23,044 nucleotides of DNA from JACJWR01 sp964547485. Its GTDB lineage: Bacteria > Actinomycetota > Actinomycetes > S36-B12 > UBA10799. Positions 1 to 7,209 of this stretch are shown piece by piece. The stretch is taken from contig CAZJNU010000042.1 of assembly GCA_964547485.1 (NCBI GenBank), positions 1 to 23,044 on the forward strand. Reading direction: 5' to 3'. The position numbers and the translations under genes are program-made. Under the pieces are notes generated by a model. It ran no database searches. It saw nothing but the letters and a program-made list of their open reading frames with translations, and was not told where the DNA came from. Positions within the stretch are counted from its first letter, which is position 1; each line of letters begins with the position of its first letter.

Positions 1-2
1 GG

Positions 3-533
3 ATTGGCGGCAGTGTGGTGATGGCCGACCAGCTCTGGCTGGGGCGCGGGGCGGCCGGCGAAATCGGCCACATGGTGGTCGCGCTCAACGGCGAGCTGTG
101 TCCCTGTGGTCGGCGGGGGTGCGCTGAGGCCTACGCCGGCCGCGCCGCGATGGAGAACACCGCCCGGCAGTGGGTGGCGGCCGGCCGAAGCACCGAACTT
201 TTCGACATCATGGCGGCCAAGGGTCGGACCCGACTCGCCAGTGGGGTCTGGGCGAAGGCGTTGAGCCGTGGTGACGAGATGGCCATCGAACTGATCGATC
301 GGGCAGTGGTGGCACTCGGGGCGGCGGCCGGGTCGGCGGTGAACCTCCTTGATGTCGAGGCGGTGATCATCGGCGGGGGTCTGGGGATCAGGCTGGGCGA
401 CGAGTTCGTCGAACGGATCCGGATCGCGGCGATGGACCATATCGTGATGCCGGCCCGACCCCCCGACTTCCGGCTCGCGGAACTCGGCGACCTCGGTGGC
501 GCGATGGGCGCCGCCCTACTGGCCACTCCCTGA
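3..533 (+). CDS. ROK-family sugar kinase/regulator, C-terminal part (5' end outside window)
   Basis: The reading frame is already open at the first base, so only about 176 C-terminal residues are present. The start of the visible part (IGGSVV) fits the glycine-rich strand that follows the phosphate-binding region in ROK proteins. The segment GEIGHMVV followed by CPCGRRGCAE is the diagnostic ROK signature, with the GHM histidine and the CxCGxxGCxE cysteines that bind structural zinc. A glycine-rich strand near the end (VIIGGGLG) is the expected C-terminal ATPase-fold element. ROK members are cytoplasmic glucokinases or other hexose kinases, or sugar-responsive repressors with an added N-terminal helix-turn-helix. 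That N-terminus lies outside the window, so kinase and repressor cannot be separated here. It is followed by about 100 nt of intergenic DNA holding the promoter of the next operon. Family assignment is secure; substrate is unknown. Confidence 0.9.
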   Translation: MGGSVVMADQLWLGRGAAGEIGHMVVALNGELCPCGRRGCAEAYAGRAAMENTARQWVAAGRSTELFDIMAAKGRTRLASGVWAKALSRGDEMAIELIDRAVVALGAAAGSAVNLLDVEAVIIGGGLGIRLGDEFVERIRIAAMDHIVMPARPPDFRLAELGDLGGAMGAALLATP

Positions 534-593
534 CCCACTGACAGCCGAGCGCCTGCGCGCAACTCGGCGAACTCGCACCGGGCTCCGACTGCA

Positions 594-627
594 TTCCCAG
601 CGAGTTCCCAGGTTCCACCGCCAACGT
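594..627 (+). promoter_or_regulatory. Direct-repeat operator plus -10 of the glycosyltransferase/two-component operon
   Basis: TTCCCAG at 594-600 is repeated at 605-611, an 11-bp period. After a 9-nt gap comes CAACGT (622-627), which keeps the A2 and T6 of an actinobacterial TAnnnT -10 box. The ATG at 635 follows after 7 nt. The repeats therefore cover about -41 to -23 relative to the start codon and replace a -35 element, as expected for a promoter that needs an activator. There is no well-placed Shine-Dalgarno, so a leaderless transcript is likely. The same layout recurs before the gene at 7210. That the OmpR-type regulator of this operon is the binding protein is inference. Confidence 0.6.
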
Positions 628-634
628 CTGGGGT

Positions 635-1873
635 ATGACAGCAGACACCCAGGCAGCCAGCGCCCTGTCCCCACCGCCCGACCCGGCACCGCTTGCCAAC
701 CCAAGTCGGCACGTCGACGTCGAGATTGTCGTGCCGGTATTCAACGAGGAGACCACGCTGGCGCCGAGCGTGGAACGATTGCTGACACGACTGCAGGACT
801 TCCCGTTCAGCAGTCGAGTGGTGATCGCGGACAACGCCAGCACCGACGCGACCCTGTCAATCGCGCGCGCTTTGGCCGACCGCCATGACCGACTATCGGT
901 CTTCCACCTCGACGCCAAGGGCCGCGGCCGTGCGCTTCGCGCCTGCTGGACGGCAGCCGATGCGGACGTTGTGGCCTACATGGACGTCGACCTGTCCACC
1001 GACCTGGATGCCCTGCTTCCGCTGGTGGCACCGTTGATGTCCGGGCACAGCGATATCGCCATCGGCTCCCGGTTGGCGCAGGGCTCGAGGGTGATTCGGG
1101 GACCCCGCCGGGAGTTCATCTCCCGGACCTACAACCTGCTGCTTCGCGGAGTCTTCGGCGCCCACTTCTCGGATGCCCAATGCGGATTCAAAGCGGTCCG
1201 CACCGATCGAGCGCGGGAACTACTCCCGCTCGTGCGTGACGACGAGTGGTTCTTCGACACCGAACTGCTACTGGTCTCCGAGCGGGCCGGGCTTCGTATC
1301 CATGAGGTCCCAGTGGACTGGATCGATGACCCGGACTCGCGGGTCGACGTCGTCGCGACGGCCCGCGCCGATCTGCAGGGAATGGTCCGGATCGCCCGCG
1401 GCTTTGCCCGCGGCAGTATCCCGCTCGACCAGATCAAGGCTCGCCCGGAGATCGAACCGGAATCCGACCGCAACCTACTCGGCGAAATCGTCCGATTCGC
1501 CCTGGTGGGTATCGCCTCTACGGCCCTGTTCGCGATGCTGTTCCTACTGTTTCGCACCGGTCTCGGACCGGTCGTCGCGAATATCGCCGCGCTGCTACTG
1601 GCAACGATCGCCAACACCGCCGCCAACCGCCGGTTCACATTCGGTCTGCGTAGCAGAGCGGGCGCCGTCCGACACCAGGCCCAGGGGTTCGTGGTGCTGG
1701 CGATCGCGCTGGCGATCACCAGCGGCTCTCTCATCCTGCTGCACGCACTCCTCCCGGACACCTCCCGCAGCCTTGAACTGCTGGTGCTGACCGCAGCCAA
1801 CCTGCTGGCCACGGTGATCCGCTTCCTGCTCATGCGATCTTGGATCTTCAACCGAAAGGTGAACGTGTCATGA
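635..1873 (+). CDS. GT2 polyprenyl-phosphate glycosyltransferase fused to a GtrA-like domain
   Basis: A 412-residue protein. Residues 28-260 form a GT-A family 2 domain of the dolichol-phosphate glucosyl/mannosyltransferase type: IVVPVFNEE near 31-39, the metal-binding DVD at 117-119, and QCGFKAVR at 182-189. Residues 282-405 form a GtrA-like domain with four predicted membrane helices (about 285-305, 311-330, 350-372, 381-402). The family moves a sugar from a nucleotide donor to polyprenyl phosphate on the cytoplasmic face, and GtrA proteins are thought to help flip the product. It resembles B. subtilis YkcC, with an added GtrA part. The ATG at 635 is chosen because the GT fold begins only about 28 residues later and no other plausible start lies between. 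The TGA overlaps the next ATG, so translation is probably coupled. Sugar identity cannot be read from the sequence. Confidence 0.88.
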   Translation: MTADTQAASALSPPPDPAPLANPSRHVDVEIVVPVFNEETTLAPSVERLLTRLQDFPFSSRVVIADNASTDATLSIARALADRHDRLSVFHLDAKGRGRALRACWTAADADVVAYMDVDLSTDLDALLPLVAPLMSGHSDIAIGSRLAQGSRVIRGPRREFISRTYNLLLRGVFGAHFSDAQCGFKAVRTDRARELLPLVRDDEWFFDTELLLVSERAGLRIHEVPVDWIDDPDSRVDVVATARADLQGMVRIARGFARGSIPLDQIKARPEIEPESDRNLLGEIVRFALVGIASTALFAMLFLLFRTGLGPVVANIAALLLATIANTAANRRFTFGLRSRAGAVRHQAQGFVVLAIALAITSGSLILLHALLPDTSRSLELLVLTAANLLATVIRFLLMRSWIFNRKVNVS

Positions 1874-4065
1874 CAACCCACACCGACCAGGCGCCGGCTC
1901 CCGGCCGCGGCCAGCCTGCCACTGCCGGCAGCACCCCTGCGTCCGACCCATCGGCCGCGGCAGTGGCCGTGCAGGCCGGCCGGCGCGGCGCCCCGGCCGA
2001 CACTCTGCTCACTGGCAGCGACCCGCGATGGACCCGCTGGGCGATCTGGGTGCTGCTCGGTGCCACCGCACTGCTCTATCTGTGGGCACTGGACCGCAAC
2101 GGCTGGGCCAATAGTTTCTACTCGGCGGCCGTGCAGGCCGGCACCGAGAACTGGCAGGCATTCTTCTTCGGTTCCTCCGATGCAGCCAACTCGATCACTG
2201 TCGACAAGCCGCCGGCCAGCCTGTGGGTGATGGCGCTGTCGACCCGGGTCTTCGGGCTGAACTACTGGAGTCTGCTGGTGCCTCAAGCCCTGATGGGGGT
2301 CGGCAGCGTCGGATTGCTCTACCTGACAATCAAGCGCTGGTACGGCAAACCGGCCGGGCTACTGGCCGGGGCGGCCTTGGCCCTGACCCCGGTTGCGGTG
2401 CTGATGTTCCGGTTCAACAACCCGGATGCACTGTTGGTGCTGTTACTCGTGGCCGCCGCCTATGCGGTGACTCGATCGCTGGAGAAGGCCTCCGCAGGCT
2501 GGCTGATGTTGGCCGGGGCGTTCGTCGGGCTCGGCTTCATCACCAAGATGGCGCAGGCGTTCCTGGTGTTGCCGGCATTCGCGATTGTCTACCTGATAGC
2601 GGCTCCGACCGGACTGGCCAAGCGAATCCGAGATCTACTGCTGGCCTTCGTGGCGATGGTGATCGCGGGCGGCTGGTGGGTGGCAATCGTGGAGTTGATG
2701 CCGGAGTCGTCCCGGCCCTACATCGGTGGTTCGCAGAACAACAGCGTGCTCGAACTGATCCTCGGCTACAACGGCATCGGGCGGTTGACCGGGAACGAGA
2801 CCGGTTCGGTGCGCCCCGGCGGACAGGGGGCAACCGAGGCACTTGGCGGGCTGGCGGCTGACGGGCTCGGTGGTCCCGGCGGTGCGGGCGGACCGGGTGG
2901 TGCGGGCGGACCGGGGTTCGGGGGTTCAGCCAGTCTGACACGGTTGTTCGGCTACGAATGGGCGGGCCAGATCGCGTGGCTGATTCCAGCAGCCGCGATC
3001 CTGTTCATCGCCGGACTGTGGCTGACCCGGCGCCAGCCTCGCACCGGACGACTGCGGGCCGGACTGCTGCTCTGGGGTGGCTGGGCGCTGGTGACCTGGG
3101 CGACCTTCAGTTTCGCCAGCGGAATCATCCACGAGTACTACGCGGTCGCCCTGGCGCCCGGTCTGGCCGCCCTGGTCGGCATCGGCGCCGCTCTCAGCTG
3201 GCGGCTGCGGGCACTGCCGGCAGCCCGCTGGAGCCTTGCCGTTGCCCTGTCGGTGTCCAGCCTCTACGCAATGTGGCTGCTGGTGGTCGCCGGAGGTTGG
3301 TACTCGGTGCTGGGTGTTGTCGTCGCGATCCTCGGTCTGAGTTCCGCGGTGCTGATCGGAATCGGCCTGACCGGCGGGAGGAAGCTGACCGGCGTCATCG
3401 CGGCGATCGGCGTGGTCTCATTGCTGGCCGGGCCGGCAGCCTTCGCAATCGAGACGGTGGCAACTCCGGCGAATGGTTCGATCGTCTCCGCCGGCCCGTC
3501 GCTCGGCAACTCCAGTCGAGGCCCCGGCGGTGCGGGTGGCCCAGGCGGCGGTGGCGGCCCCGGCGGTGCAGGTGGCCCAGGCGGCGCTGGACCCCAAGCT
3601 GCTACCAGTACCCCCGGCACCCAGGCCGGCCCCGGCGGTGGCCCCGGCGGCGGTGCGGGCGGACTGCTCAACGCCCCGACCGTGGACGCCGAGGTTGTGG
3701 CGACACTGAACCAGAACGCGGCCGACTACACCTGGGTCGCAGCTGGTATCGGGTCCATGTCAACCGCCGGATTCCAGCTGGCCAGTGGCCACCCCGTGAT
3801 GCCGGTCGGCGGTTTCAACGGCACCGATCCGTCGCCCACCCTGCAGGAGTTCCAGCAGTACGTCGCTGCCGGTGAGATCCACTACTTCATCGGAGGCGGC
3901 GGGTTCGGGCCGGGCCTGAACGGCAGCAACGAGAGCGGTCAAATCTCCACCTGGGTGAAGCAGAACTTCACCCAGGTGGAGGTGGGAGGTGTCACCCTCT
4001 ACGACCTGACCAGCCCGCTCGCGACCAGCGCGGGGGCGACCACCGCGGGTGCCGAAACGGCATGA
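1870..4065 (+). CDS. GT39/ArnT-like integral membrane glycosyltransferase with glycine-rich loops
   Basis: A 731-residue polytopic protein. The start at 1870 overlaps the upstream stop as ATGA and has an AAGGTG ribosome site; an in-frame TTG 30 nt upstream is less likely. After a Pro/Ala-rich N-terminus, the first helix (about 55-73) leads into an extracytoplasmic loop with LDRNGW near 74-79 and VDKPP at 111-115, characteristic of the PMT/ArnT-like (YkcB-type) family that uses polyprenyl-phosphate sugars. Further helices follow, then GPGGAG hexapeptide repeats at about 335-349 and 551-574, and a soluble C-terminal region with the conserved-looking PVGGFNGTDPSPTLQEF. The preceding GT2-GtrA gene would supply the lipid-linked sugar, and this protein would transfer it to an external acceptor. 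The acceptor (protein, teichoic acid or glycan) is unknown. Stop and next start overlap (ATGA). Confidence 0.87.
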   Translation: MTTHTDQAPAPGRGQPATAGSTPASDPSAAAVAVQAGRRGAPADTLLTGSDPRWTRWAIWVLLGATALLYLWALDRNGWANSFYSAAVQAGTENWQAFFFGSSDAANSITVDKPPASLWVMALSTRVFGLNYWSLLVPQALMGVGSVGLLYLTIKRWYGKPAGLLAGAALALTPVAVLMFRFNNPDALLVLLLVAAAYAVTRSLEKASAGWLMLAGAFVGLGFITKMAQAFLVLPAFAIVYLIAAPTGLAKRIRDLLLAFVAMVIAGGWWVAIVELMPESSRPYIGGSQNNSVLELILGYNGIGRLTGNETGSVRPGGQGATEALGGLAADGLGGPGGAGGPGGAGGPGFGGSASLTRLFGYEWAGQIAWLIPAAAILFIAGLWLTRRQPRTGRLRAGLLLWGGWALVTWATFSFASGIIHEYYAVALAPGLAALVGIGAALSWRLRALPAARWSLAVALSVSSLYAMWLLVVAGGWYSVLGVVVAILGLSSAVLIGIGLTGGRKLTGVIAAIGVVSLLAGPAAFAIETVATPANGSIVSAGPSLGNSSRGPGGAGGPGGGGGPGGAGGPGGAGPQAATSTPGTQAGPGGGPGGGAGGLLNAPTVDAEVVATLNQNAADYTWVAAGIGSMSTAGFQLASGHPVMPVGGFNGTDPSPTLQEFQQYVAAGEIHYFIGGGGFGPGLNGSNESGQISTWVKQNFTQVEVGGVTLYDLTSPLATSAGATTAGAETA
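2872..2916 (+). repeat. In-frame 18-nt tandem repeat encoding GPGGAG (first copy set)
   Basis: Two full 18-nt units (2872-2889, 2890-2907) and a half unit (2908-2916) encode GPGGAG-GPGGAG-GPG in the extracytoplasmic loop region of the GT39 protein. Because the unit is a multiple of three, slippage would change loop length without breaking the frame. Confidence 0.8.
3520..3591 (+). repeat. In-frame 18-nt tandem repeat encoding GPGGAG (second copy set)
   Basis: Four consecutive 18-nt units (3520, 3538, 3556, 3574) encode GPGGAG, GPGGGG, GPGGAG, GPGGAG. This is the same hexapeptide as at 2872-2916, although about 600 nt away, between the last membrane helices and the C-terminal domain. A looser Gly-rich stretch continues to about 3660. 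Confidence 0.8.
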
Positions 4066-4784
4066 TGTCCGCTATGACCATCGGACCCGGCGCAGAAGAG
4101 GCACGACTGCTGATAGCAGATGACGAGGCCACCATCCTCGAGCTGCTGGCGGCCAGCCTCCGATTCGCCGGGTTCGAGGTCGTAACCGCGGCGGACGGTC
4201 ACGCAGCGCTCAGTCTGGCCCGATCGACCCGACCGGATGCCATGGTGCTGGATGTGATGATGCCCGGGATGGATGGCTTCGACGTCGTGCGCCGACTCCG
4301 CAGCGAGGGGCAGAACGCGCCCGTACTGTTCCTGACCGCCCGAGATTCGACCGAGGACAAGGTGCGCGGGCTCACCGTGGGTGGTGACGACTACGTGACC
4401 AAACCTTTCAGCCTGGAGGAGGTGATTGCCCGGCTGCGTGCCCTGCTGCGGCGCGCCGGAAAACTCAGCCCTTCGCCGGCCACGACCCTGGCCGTCGGCG
4501 ACATCGAGATGGATGAGGATCGTCACGAGGTGCACAAGGCCGGGCAGCCCGTCGATCTCTCCCCGACCGAGTACAACCTGCTCCGGATCTTCCTGCGCAA
4601 CCCGGATCGGGTGCTGTCCAAGTCCCTGATCCTTGACCAGGTGTGGGACTACGACTTCGGCGGTGACGCCAGCATTGTGGAATCCTACGTCTCCTACCTA
4701 CGTCGAAAGGTCGACACGACTGAGCCGAAGATGATCCGAACCGTCCGAGGTGTGGGCTACTCCCTGCGCCCGCCCCGATCCTGA
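4062..4784 (+). CDS. OmpR/PhoB-family response regulator
   Basis: A 240-residue protein. The N-terminal receiver has the acidic pair D20-D21, phospho-acceptor D64 (in MVLDVMMPGMDG), T92 and K114. The C-terminal winged-helix DNA-binding domain spans about 145-236 with the typical LSPTEYNLL and RTVRGVGYSL motifs. The ATG at 4062 overlaps the stop of the GT39 gene by 4 nt; ATGs at 4065 and 4074 are possible alternatives. The gene ends in TGATG, sharing one base with the kinase start. It resembles actinobacterial regulators of the TrcR/PrrA class in general, but I do not claim orthology. Regulators of this class bind direct repeats about 11 bp apart, matching the sites at 594-611 and 7169-7188, so it is probably an autoregulator (inference). 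Confidence 0.93.
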   Translation: MMSAMTIGPGAEEARLLIADDEATILELLAASLRFAGFEVVTAADGHAALSLARSTRPDAMVLDVMMPGMDGFDVVRRLRSEGQNAPVLFLTARDSTEDKVRGLTVGGDDYVTKPFSLEEVIARLRALLRRAGKLSPSPATTLAVGDIEMDEDRHEVHKAGQPVDLSPTEYNLLRIFLRNPDRVLSKSLILDQVWDYDFGGDASIVESYVSYLRRKVDTTEPKMIRTVRGVGYSLRPPRS

Positions 4785-6283
4785 TGGCGAACGAGACCAA
4801 GGGCCCGCATACCCCACTTCGGATTCGGCTGGTGGCCTCGGTGGTGGCACTGGTGGCCGCCGCACTAGTCCTCAGCGGCCTGTTGGCGGCGACCTCGCTG
4901 GAGCGCTACCTGGTGGGCCAGGTGGATCGGCAACTGATGGACCTTGCCAGCGGCCCGGGGCTGGGCCTCGATCGGATCGGACCACGGGACTTCGGCGGTG
5001 CCGATCAACCACCCGGAATGCGCACCATCGACCGCAACCCGCTGCTGGCCAACGACCTGTACATGGCGGTGCTCGACTCGGCGGGAAACGTTCTGCAGGA
5101 GAGCACTGCGACCTCGGTGGGCCGGCCAAACCTGACCGAGCTGACCGGTTCGACGTTGACGGCCAGGCGCCCTATCACCGTGGCCTCCGCCACCGGCGGC
5201 TCGGATTGGCGGGTGGTGGCGCAGCCGGCCGGCTCCGGAACTGTGGTGCTCGCCCGTTCCCTCAGCGAGGTGGATGCCACCGTGGCCCGGCTGGTGTGGC
5301 TGCTGGTCGTGATCGGATTCGTGGTGTTGGTGACGGTCGCAATCGTCGGCTTCTTCATAGTGCGGCGTAGCCTCGCGCCGTTGGTGGAAGTTGAGCGCGC
5401 GACCACCGCCATCGCCGGCGGGAACCTGTCCAGCCGGGTACCCACGGCCGACCCCCGGACCGAGGTGGGGCAACTGTCCTCCGCCCTCAACGTGATGCTC
5501 GCCCGCCTCGAGGAGGCCTTCATCGCGCGCGAGGCGGCCCTTGATGAGTCTCGGGCTTCGGAGCGGCGAATGCGTCGCTTCATCGCCGACGCCAGCCACG
5601 AACTCCGGACGCCACTGACCTCGATTCGAGGGCTGGCCGAGTTGTACCGGCTGGGAGCCGTCGACGACGAAGGCATCACCCGCGCCTTCTCCAGGATCGA
5701 AGGCGAAGCAACCAGGATGGGCGGGTTGGTCGAAGACCTGCTGCTGCTCGCCCGGCTGGACGAGCACCGCCCGCTGGAGCAGGAGTCGGTGGACATGTTG
5801 GTGATAGCCGGCGACGCCGTCCATGATGCTCGAGCCGTCACCCCCGATCGTCACGTCACGTTGACGCTACTTCCGGGCAGCGAGGCGCCGATCGTCCTCG
5901 GCGACCAGGCCCGGTTGCGACAGGTCGCGGGAAACCTGCTGACGAATGCGATCGTTCACGGTGACGGTGACATCGATGTTCGGGTCGGAACCCGCGGTCA
6001 AAGCGTGCTGCTGGAGGTCGCCGACCACGGACCCGGGCTGACCGAGGACGAGAAGTCGCGCGTGTTCGAGCGCTTCTACCGCAGCGCCTCCGATCGGGGA
6101 CGAGACAGCGGCGGGGCAGGCCTGGGTCTGAGCATCGTCAATGCGCTGGTGGCCGCACACGGCGGTCGCATCGGTGTTGTCGAAACACCCGGGGGTGGCG
6201 CCACCTTTACCGTCGAGCTTCCACTCATCGCCGACCCTGCCCGCGGCCCCCAACAGGACGGCGCCGACCACGGCGGTGGCTAG
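4784..6283 (+). CDS. Sensor histidine kinase, partner of the preceding regulator
   Basis: A 499-residue membrane kinase. TM1 is about 12-37, followed by an extracytoplasmic sensor region of about 130 residues with no family I recognise, TM2 about 169-193, and a HAMP linker about 194-247. The HisKA domain has the phospho-accepting H272 in DASHELRTPLTS. The HATPase domain has an N box with N384 and N388, a G1 box DHGPG at 414-418 and a G2 box GAGLGLS near 444-450. All catalytic residues are present, so it should be active. The start shares a base with the regulator's stop. The sensor loop lies outside the cytoplasmic membrane, which suits monitoring of the envelope or a surface glycan, but the ligand is unknown. 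Confidence 0.93.
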   Translation: MANETKGPHTPLRIRLVASVVALVAAALVLSGLLAATSLERYLVGQVDRQLMDLASGPGLGLDRIGPRDFGGADQPPGMRTIDRNPLLANDLYMAVLDSAGNVLQESTATSVGRPNLTELTGSTLTARRPITVASATGGSDWRVVAQPAGSGTVVLARSLSEVDATVARLVWLLVVIGFVVLVTVAIVGFFIVRRSLAPLVEVERATTAIAGGNLSSRVPTADPRTEVGQLSSALNVMLARLEEAFIAREAALDESRASERRMRRFIADASHELRTPLTSIRGLAELYRLGAVDDEGITRAFSRIEGEATRMGGLVEDLLLLARLDEHRPLEQESVDMLVIAGDAVHDARAVTPDRHVTLTLLPGSEAPIVLGDQARLRQVAGNLLTNAIVHGDGDIDVRVGTRGQSVLLEVADHGPGLTEDEKSRVFERFYRSASDRGRDSGGAGLGLSIVNALVAAHGGRIGVVETPGGGATFTVELPLIADPARGPQQDGADHGGG

Positions 6284-6292
6284 CTACTGACC

Positions 6293-6311
6293 GCCCGGCT
6301 CGGGCCCGGGC
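6293..6311. terminator. Short GC hairpin between convergent kinase and crotonase genes
   Basis: GCCCGG (6293-6298) and CCGGGC (6306-6311) form a 6-bp GC stem with a 7-nt loop, lying in the 30-nt gap between two convergent genes. There is no T-run. It may act as a weak bidirectional terminator. Confidence 0.35.
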
Positions 6312-6313
6312 CG

Positions 6314-7093
6314 TCACCGACCACGGAAGACGGGCCGCCGCCGCTCGGCGAACGCAGCCACGCCCTCCCGAAAGTCCTCGCTCCGCCAAGCCTTCCGCCG
6401 CAATTCGGTCAACTCCGCGAGGAGTTCGGCCGATGGAGGTTCGGCCCCTGTGACCGCGGCGAACTCGGCCTTGACGGAGTTGAGCGTCAGCGGCGCCAAC
6501 GCCGCGACCCCCGCCGCCATCTGCGCCACCACAGAAGTCAATTCGGATTCGTCGGCAACCACCCGGTTGACGAGCCCCCAACGATGGGCGTCCTCGACTG
6601 AGAGTGGCTGCGCGGTGAGGAACATCTCCTTCGCCACGTGTAGCGGCAGGACCGCTGCGAATTCGGCGATTCCCTCCGGGAAATAGGCGACCCCGAGTTT
6701 CGCCGGGGTGATGGCGAAACTACTGGTTCGGGTGGCGACCACGATGTCGCAGGCAACCACAAGGTTGCAGGCCGCACCCCACACCGAACCCTCCACCGCG
6801 GCGATCACCGGGATCGGCAGTTTCGGGATACGGGCCAGCAGTTCCTCGACCGGGTTCTCCCAGGTTGAGGGGTCCACCACACCGACCGCCACGTCGCTGA
6901 TGTCGTGGCCGGCGGAGAAGACCCGTACCCCCGGCTCGGCCCGGATCACAGCCACCCGTGCCTCAGCTGCCGCCGTTTCCAGCGCCGCCTGCAACTCGAG
7001 GATCATCTGCTCGTTCAGGGAGTTGAGCTTCTCGGAGCGGCGCAGGGTGATCGTTGCGATGGTCGCGTCCACGACACAGGTGACTAGTGGCAT
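6314..7093 (-). CDS. scpB: Crotonase-fold enzyme, probably methylmalonyl-CoA decarboxylase (ScpB-like)
   Basis: A 259-residue enoyl-CoA hydratase/isomerase superfamily protein, close to E. coli ScpB (YgfG, 261 aa) in length. From memory of YgfG, shared features are VFSAGHDI with H63 (YgfG His66), VEGSVWG at 100-106, TPxxLGVxY with Y137 (YgfG Tyr140), a KExxxTAxP segment, and a C-terminal SEDxxEGxxAFxExRxPxFxG signature. The typical hydratase glutamates are absent. It would decarboxylate methylmalonyl-CoA to propionyl-CoA in the cytoplasm. The position of YgfG Gly110 appears to be Ala107, a mild substitution since the oxyanion hole uses a backbone NH. A TACGAT -10 box 6 nt before the ATG suggests a leaderless mRNA. 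Divergent from the gene at 7210. A generic enoyl-CoA hydratase is the alternative. Confidence 0.7.
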   Translation of the reverse strand: MPLVTCVVDATIATITLRRSEKLNSLNEQMILELQAALETAAAEARVAVIRAEPGVRVFSAGHDISDVAVGVVDPSTWENPVEELLARIPKLPIPVIAAVEGSVWGAACNLVVACDIVVATRTSSFAITPAKLGVAYFPEGIAEFAAVLPLHVAKEMFLTAQPLSVEDAHRWGLVNRVVADESELTSVVAQMAAGVAALAPLTLNSVKAEFAAVTGAEPPSAELLAELTELRRKAWRSEDFREGVAAFAERRRPVFRGR

Positions 7094-7099
7094 AGGGCA

Positions 7100-7105
7100 A
7101 TCGTA
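7100..7105 (-). promoter_or_regulatory. -10 box of the crotonase gene (leaderless)
   Basis: Read on the minus strand, TACGAT matches TAnnnT and is followed by exactly 6 nt and the ATG. No Shine-Dalgarno is present. No good -35 is visible. A single CTCCCAGGT half-site (7137-7145, plus strand) lies about 44-52 nt upstream of this start codon. Confidence 0.55.
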
Positions 7106-7136
7106 GGTGGCCCCCGCCTGCCAAGCCTTTACACAA

Positions 7137-7203
7137 CTCCCAGGTCGGTCATGGCTGAGGCGGGGCGGTCTCCCAGGTTTCTCCCAGGATCGTGTCGCAT
7201 GCT
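7137..7203 (+). promoter_or_regulatory. Triple half-site operator and -10 of the Gly/Met-rich protein gene
   Basis: CTCCCAGGT occurs at 7137-7145 and 7170-7178, and CTCCCAGGA at 7181-7189: spacings of 33 and 11 bp, all whole helical turns. The two proximal copies extend to TCTCCCAGG (7169-7177, 7180-7188). A 9-nt gap separates TCCCAGG from CATGCT (7198-7203), a weak TAnnnT-like -10, and the ATG follows after 6 nt. The layout matches that before the GT2 gene at 635, including the 9-nt gap. This suggests control by the same OmpR-type regulator. Confidence 0.6.
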
Positions 7204-7209
7204 GCAGGT

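Noticed and set aside
544..568. GCCGAG/CTCGGC inverted repeat as terminator of the ROK gene
   Set aside because: A 6-bp stem with a 13-nt loop and no T-run is too weak to call.
1129..2286. Minus-strand open frame opposite the GT2/GT39 junction
   Set aside because: Shadow of two clear glycosyltransferase genes; Ser/Arg-rich composition.
4865..5854. Long minus-strand open frames opposite the sensor kinase
   Set aside because: The plus strand encodes a complete kinase with all motifs; the antisense products have no recognisable domain.
6284..6292. Third CTACTGACC copy, matching the pair upstream of the MMPL gene
   Set aside because: Single copy right after the kinase stop; a chance match is plausible in 23 kb.
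6861..6870. CTCCCAGGTT inside the crotonase gene
   Set aside because: Single half-site within coding sequence; likely chance.
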